From Bacteroidota bacterium (GTDB taxonomy: Bacteria > Bacteroidota > Bacteroidia > Flavobacteriales_F > PHOS-HE28), in the NCBI GenBank assembly GCA_023412755.1, contig JAEZCB010000102.1, positions 1 through 24,614 on the forward strand: a stretch of 24,614 nt of DNA, read 5' to 3'. Positions 21,290 through 24,614 of the stretch are shown piece after piece; position 1 is the first letter of the stretch, and each line of letters begins with the position of its first letter. The position numbers and the translations under genes are program-made. Below the pieces are notes generated by a model. The model was not told the DNA's origin, searched no databases, and saw only the letters and a list, made by a program, of their open reading frames with translations.

Positions 21290-23179
21290 ATGCGACCACT
21301 CCTAAAGCTGAACCCCTATTTCGCGAAGTATCGCTGGCACATGTTGCTGGGCACGCTCTTCATTGTGCTCAGCAACCTCTTCGCGGTATACTCTCCAGAG
21401 GTGGTGCGCGAGGCCATAGACCTGATCGGTGAGGCCATCGGCCAGCGCGAATTGCCACCAGAGCAACGGCACCTGGAAGAACCCCGCATCCTGCGTGTTT
21501 GGGTGGGGTGGACAGGCCTGGACATCAACGAGCGGCTTAGCGATCTGCGCAGTGAGGAGGCCATCCGGGGGGCGGTGATGTGGCTTGCCGGTGTGCTGGC
21601 CGTACTCTACCTCGTTTTCGCGCTGCTGAAAGGCTTTTTCATGTTCCTCATGCGGCAGACGATCATCGTGGTGAGCCGGCTGATCGAATACCACCTGAAG
21701 AACCGCATATTCGACCATTACCAGCAGTTGGACCGGGCCTTCTACAAACGCAACAGCACCGGAGACCTCATGAACCGGATCAGCGAGGATGTGGGCAAAG
21801 TGCGCATGTATCTGGGTCCGGCGGTCATGTACACCATCAACCTGTTGGTGCTCTTCATCCTCTGCATAGGGCGCATGTTGCAGGTGAACGCGGAACTCAC
21901 CATCTACACCCTGGCACCATTGCCGATCATGAGCGTGGTGATCTATTACGTGAGCGATGTGATCAACCGGCGAAGCATGGAGGTGCAGGAGCAACAAAGC
22001 CGCCTCAGCACCCTGGTACAGGAAAGCTTCAGTGGCATCCGTGTATTGAAGGCCTATGCCAAGGAAAGCATGGCGGAGGAGCGTTTCAAGGAGGCGGCCG
22101 CCGAGTACCGGACGCGAAGCCTTGCGCAGGCCAAGGTGGACGCGGTCTTCATGCCTGCCATCATGCTGTTGATCGGCCTTAGCACGGTACTCACCATCTT
22201 TATCGGTGGCATGAAACTTATCCAGGGCGATCCCACGGTCACCGTAGGGAACATCGCGGAATTCGTGATCTACGTGAACATGCTTACCTGGCCCTTCGCC
22301 TCCGTGGGTTGGGTGACCTCGTTGATCCAGCAGGCATCTGCGAGCATGGAGCGGATCAACGAATTCCTGGAAACGCGGCCGGCCATCACCGATCCCGAGG
22401 ATGCGTTGCAGGAGATCGAAGGCTCCATAACCTTCCAGAACGTTAGCTTCATCTACCCAGATACCGGCATCCAGGCTTTGAAGGATGTGTCCTTCCATGT
22501 GCCGGCGGGTGGCACCCTGGCGATCGTGGGGCACACCGGCAGCGGAAAGAGCACCATCGCGGAGTTGATCGGGCGGCTATATGACCCCACCGAAGGCAGA
22601 GTGCTTATCGATGGTGTGCCCATCCAGCGCATCAAGTTGGAAAAATTGCGGAAGCAGCTCGGCTTTGTACCGCAGGATGTGTTCCTCTTCAGCGATAGCA
22701 TACGCAACAATGTGGCGTTCCGCCTGGATGACGTGAGCGACCTGGAAACGCGTGTGGAGCGGGCGTCGCGTGCTGCACAGGTGCATGAGAACATCACTAA
22801 TTTCCCAAAGGGTTACGATACGCTTCTGGGAGAACGCGGCATCACCCTTAGTGGCGGCCAGAAACAGCGTGTGAGCATCGCAAGGGCCATCATTGGCAGA
22901 CCTAGGATCCTGCTCTTCGATGATGCTCTTAGCGCCGTGGACACCGCTACTGAAGAAGCCATACTGCGTGAGTTGCGCACTGTGATGAAGGGCCGTACCA
23001 CGGTGATCATCAGCCACCGGATAAGTGCCGTGCGCGATGCGGACCACATCATTGTGGTGGAAGATGGGCGCGTGGTGGAAGAAGGCACCCACGATCGGCT
23101 GCTGGCCCTGGAAGGCATGTACGCCACGCTCCATGAAGAACAACTACTGGAGGAAGCGCGAAAAGGCGTGGGATCATAG
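21290..23179 (+). CDS. ABC exporter half-transporter (membrane and ATPase domains fused)
   Basis: Protein of 629 residues with an exporter-type membrane domain (~15-350, six helices) and a C-terminal ATPase. In the ATPase, Walker A GHTGSGKST is at 414-422, the Q-loop is VPQDVFLFSD, the signature LSGGQKQR is at 520-527, Walker B is ILLFDD with the switch His at 576 (IISHR). The catalytic carboxylate after Walker B is Asp545 (FDDALSAVD), not the usual Glu. The first extracytoplasmic loop (~45-92) is long and charged, with a PPEQRHLEEPR stretch. Exporters of this type (MsbA/BmrA/YheI-like) move lipids, peptides or drugs outward as dimers. No partner subunit is next to it. Substrate unknown. Confidence 0.93.
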   Translation: MRPLLKLNPYFAKYRWHMLLGTLFIVLSNLFAVYSPEVVREAIDLIGEAIGQRELPPEQRHLEEPRILRVWVGWTGLDINERLSDLRSEEAIRGAVMWLAGVLAVLYLVFALLKGFFMFLMRQTIIVVSRLIEYHLKNRIFDHYQQLDRAFYKRNSTGDLMNRISEDVGKVRMYLGPAVMYTINLLVLFILCIGRMLQVNAELTIYTLAPLPIMSVVIYYVSDVINRRSMEVQEQQSRLSTLVQESFSGIRVLKAYAKESMAEERFKEAAAEYRTRSLAQAKVDAVFMPAIMLLIGLSTVLTIFIGGMKLIQGDPTVTVGNIAEFVIYVNMLTWPFASVGWVTSLIQQASASMERINEFLETRPAITDPEDALQEIEGSITFQNVSFIYPDTGIQALKDVSFHVPAGGTLAIVGHTGSGKSTIAELIGRLYDPTEGRVLIDGVPIQRIKLEKLRKQLGFVPQDVFLFSDSIRNNVAFRLDDVSDLETRVERASRAAQVHENITNFPKGYDTLLGERGITLSGGQKQRVSIARAIIGRPRILLFDDALSAVDTATEEAILRELRTVMKGRTTVIISHRISAVRDADHIIVVEDGRVVEEGTHDRLLALEGMYATLHEEQLLEEARKGVGS

Positions 23180-23194
23180 CTTTCCACCACCATT

Positions 23195-23237
23195 CGGATA
23201 ATTTCCTCCGAAGTTGTCCCCAAGGCCTCATTATCCG
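23195..23237. repeat. Inverted repeat between ABC exporter and DUF3276 genes
   Basis: CGGATAAT (23195-23202) and ATTATCCG (23230-23237) are perfect inverted copies around 27 bases. The repeat begins 16 nt after the ABC stop and ends 16 nt before the -33 box of the next gene. It could be a terminator stem with a large loop or a binding site for a dimeric regulator. There is no T-tract. Confidence 0.4.
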
Positions 23238-23252
23238 GCCTTTCGATAAAGA

Positions 23253-23283
23253 TTTGTCGTATTGATCGATGCTTCTATATTTG
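23253..23283 (+). promoter_or_regulatory. Bacteroidota promoter of the DUF3276 gene
   Basis: TTTG at 23253-23256 and TATATTTG at 23276-23283 are separated by 19 bases, an exact match to the Bacteroidota -33/-7 consensus TTTG-N19-TAnnTTTG. The -7 box ends 39 nt before the ATG at 23323. This is the best promoter in the window. Confidence 0.75.
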
Positions 23284-23322
23284 GTCCGGTGTTTTGGGAT
23301 AATAGACCCAAGCCCGTGTGCC

Positions 23323-23724
23323 ATGGCCGAAGACAGAGAGGACGTGTATACGAAGAAGGTACGTGCTGGCAAACGCACCTACTTCTTTGATGTGAGGAGT
23401 ACCCGGCGTGGGGATCTCTACCTGATCATCACCGAAAGCAAGAAACACACCCATCCGGATGGCTCGGCCACGTATGACAAGCATAAGGTCTTTCTATACA
23501 AGGAGGATTTCGATAAGTTCCTGAACGGCCTGCACGATGCCATCGATGAGATCGATAGGCTCCGCAGCAACGGCTTCACACCGCCAGAACCATTCTCGAA
23601 CGGGCAGGCCCGGACAGAGGTGGAAGGGCAGGAAGAAGCGGATGGTCCCGAAGCGGTACCGGCCACTGATATCACCCCATTCTCCGATCTGGATTTCGAG
23701 GACCTGGATCGAAAGGATATCTAG
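23323..23724 (+). CDS. DUF3276 / PUR-alpha-like nucleic-acid-binding protein
   Basis: Protein of 133 residues. The ATG at 23323 is chosen because it follows the promoter at 23253-23283; codons upstream lie within that promoter. The first ~75 residues form the family core: VYTKKVRAGKRTYFFDVRST, GDLYLIITESKK, then DKHKVFLYKEDFDKFLNGL. This is the PUR repeat fold, which binds single-stranded DNA or RNA; in Bacteroidota it is a short, abundant cytoplasmic protein whose exact role is not settled. The C-terminal ~50 residues are acidic and low in complexity (EVEGQEEADGPEAV, FSDLDFEDLDRKD), likely disordered. Its TAG shares a CTAG palindrome with the stop of the convergent UbiA gene. Confidence 0.92.
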   Translation: MAEDREDVYTKKVRAGKRTYFFDVRSTRRGDLYLIITESKKHTHPDGSATYDKHKVFLYKEDFDKFLNGLHDAIDEIDRLRSNGFTPPEPFSNGQARTEVEGQEEADGPEAVPATDITPFSDLDFEDLDRKDI

Positions 23725-24614
23725 GTCCAGGCGGCCAGTGTGAAGCCGAGCGGGTATAGCACGTACTCCAGCGAGAACAACGCCCAGAAGAACTTGTAGA
23801 AGCGCTTCACCTGCGCATTGTCGTTCACGTCCAAGCGTCCTGCGAACCATAGGAATATAGCCAACACAACACCATGTGCCACTATGAAGAAGGTGGCGGA
23901 TGGCAGCAGACCCAGGATGGCGGCCATGATGACCCATAGGTAGGAGACACCCACTACCGTGGCACCCAGCGTAAAGGCGATGCGTCTTCCTTGCAGCACG
24001 GCCAATGTACCGAAAGCATGCACCGCATCACCATGTGTGTCCGGAATGTCCTTGAACCACGCGATACCAAGGCTGAAACCGGTGACAAAGACGGTTAGCG
24101 GGATGATCTGCGGATGAATGGTGATGGTACCTGCCAATTCATTCACGAAGTGGCCATGGAGTCCGAGATTCACCAGCAGGCCGCGGACCACGGATATGGC
24201 CATGGCCGCACCGAAATGGTGGCGCTTGAACTTGAGCGGAGGCAACGAGTAGGCAGTGCCGATGGCCATGATGGTGGCGATCACGGTCATTACGTAAAAT
24301 GAACGCCACAATGAAATACCGAGTGCCAGGAGACCACACACCAACACGATGGCCTTTGCCTGCTTGATGGATAGATCACCGGCCGCGACGGGCAACCCGG
24401 GCTTGTTGATCCGGTCCACCTCCACATCCGTGATCTGATTGAGACCGGTTATGTAGACATTGCATGCGAGAGCTCCTGCTATGGCCGCCAAAGGCACCAC
24501 CCAACCACCCCACCCTACTCCCAGCATATGCACGGTGATCACGTAGATCGCCAGCACGCTGATGAAGCTGCCGATGATCGTATGGGGCCGCCCGAATCGC
24601 CAGAGGACCAACGG
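23721..24614 (-). CDS. UbiA-family prenyltransferase, 5' end beyond window
   Basis: Integral membrane protein of which at least 297 residues are visible; the frame stays open at the window edge with a non-initiator codon, and the visible part already starts in the conserved LVLWRFGRPHT block, so a short N-terminus is missing. The first Asp-rich motif NQITDVEVDRINKPGLP (NxxxDxxxD) and the second KDIPDTHGD (DxxxD) bind the Mg-prenyl diphosphate. Eight or nine hydrophobic helices are visible. The spacing and GLNQITDVEVDRINKP resemble homogentisate/1,4-dihydroxy-2-naphthoate-type prenyltransferases, giving tocopherol- or quinone-like lipids. The aromatic acceptor cannot be decided from the sequence. 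It converges with the DUF3276 gene, sharing four bases. Confidence 0.88.
   Translation of the reverse strand, partial: PLVLWRFGRPHTIIGSFISVLAIYVITVHMLGVGWGGWVVPLAAIAGALACNVYITGLNQITDVEVDRINKPGLPVAAGDLSIKQAKAIVLVCGLLALGISLWRSFYVMTVIATIMAIGTAYSLPPLKFKRHHFGAAMAISVVRGLLVNLGLHGHFVNELAGTITIHPQIIPLTVFVTGFSLGIAWFKDIPDTHGDAVHAFGTLAVLQGRRIAFTLGATVVGVSYLWVIMAAILGLLPSATFFIVAHGVVLAIFLWFAGRLDVNDNAQVKRFYKFFWALFSLEYVLYPLGFTLAAWT

Noticed and set aside
21302..22534. 410-codon open frame on the minus strand inside the ABC exporter
   Set aside because: It is wholly antisense to a clear exporter. The translation is rich in His, Gln and Asp with no domain, as expected from a mirror of GC-rich coding sequence.
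23721..23724. CTAG shared by the two convergent stops as a special signal
   Set aside because: CTAG is its own complement, so any TAG stop preceded by C offers a TAG on the other strand. The overlap is neat but needs no special explanation.
1..24614. Mobile element, phage, toxin-antitoxin or defence island
   Set aside because: No transposase, integrase, terminal repeats, restriction or nuclease-effector genes are seen. The genes are mostly conserved envelope and housekeeping families with even composition.

Overview
The window looks like a chromosomal segment of a Bacteroidota bacterium, most likely a fairly GC-rich Flavobacteriales-type lineage. The evidence is three secreted proteins ending in type IX secretion system (T9SS) type A sorting domains, an unusually long NusB (about 316 residues), a DUF3276/PUR-alpha-like protein, a leucine-type dehydrogenase, TAnnTTTG-like -7 promoter elements instead of sigma70 boxes, and little sign of Shine-Dalgarno sites. 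Genes are densely packed. No gap exceeds 300 bases; the longest is about 260 (15521-15783). I see no tRNA, rRNA, CRISPR array, insertion sequence or phage gene.

Layout. 37-2898 (-): a large T9SS-exported protein with four CUB-like units. 3058-4929 (+): a periplasmic-TPR sensor histidine kinase. 4998-6245 (+): a DEAD-box RNA helicase, interlocked tail to tail with a cyclophilin lipoprotein (6226-6909, -). 6945-8469 (-): a cysteine-free thioredoxin-fold protein, a PlsC-type acyltransferase and a small STAS-like protein. 8631-9188 (+): a DEDDh exonuclease. 9199-11777 (-): a four-gene operon of LemA, a soluble TPM protein, a secreted TPM protein with a Gly/Phe tail, and a membrane TerB-DnaJ co-chaperone. 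11882-15520: a T9SS surface protein (-), a carboxypeptidase-regulatory-like secreted protein (+) and a T9SS reprolysin-like metalloprotease (-). 15784-17032 (+): a SET-domain lysine methyltransferase with a basic tail, and a LolA-family carrier. 17035-21109 (-): leucine dehydrogenase, nusB, a DUF1573 lipoprotein, yajC, coaE and a small membrane protein. 21290-23179 (+): an ABC exporter half-transporter. 23323-23724 (+): the DUF3276 protein. 23721-24614 (-): a UbiA-family prenyltransferase cut by the window edge.

How the genes work together. Most of the window is housekeeping or envelope biology: protein export (YajC), lipoprotein trafficking (LolA), envelope folding (cyclophilin, LemA/TPM/TerB-J), lipid or quinone synthesis (PlsC-like, UbiA-like) and surface proteins sent out by T9SS. 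The least explained parts are the LemA-TPM-TPM-TerB/J operon and the SET methyltransferase with its histone-like tail. Nothing here is demonstrably an undescribed defence or mobile system.
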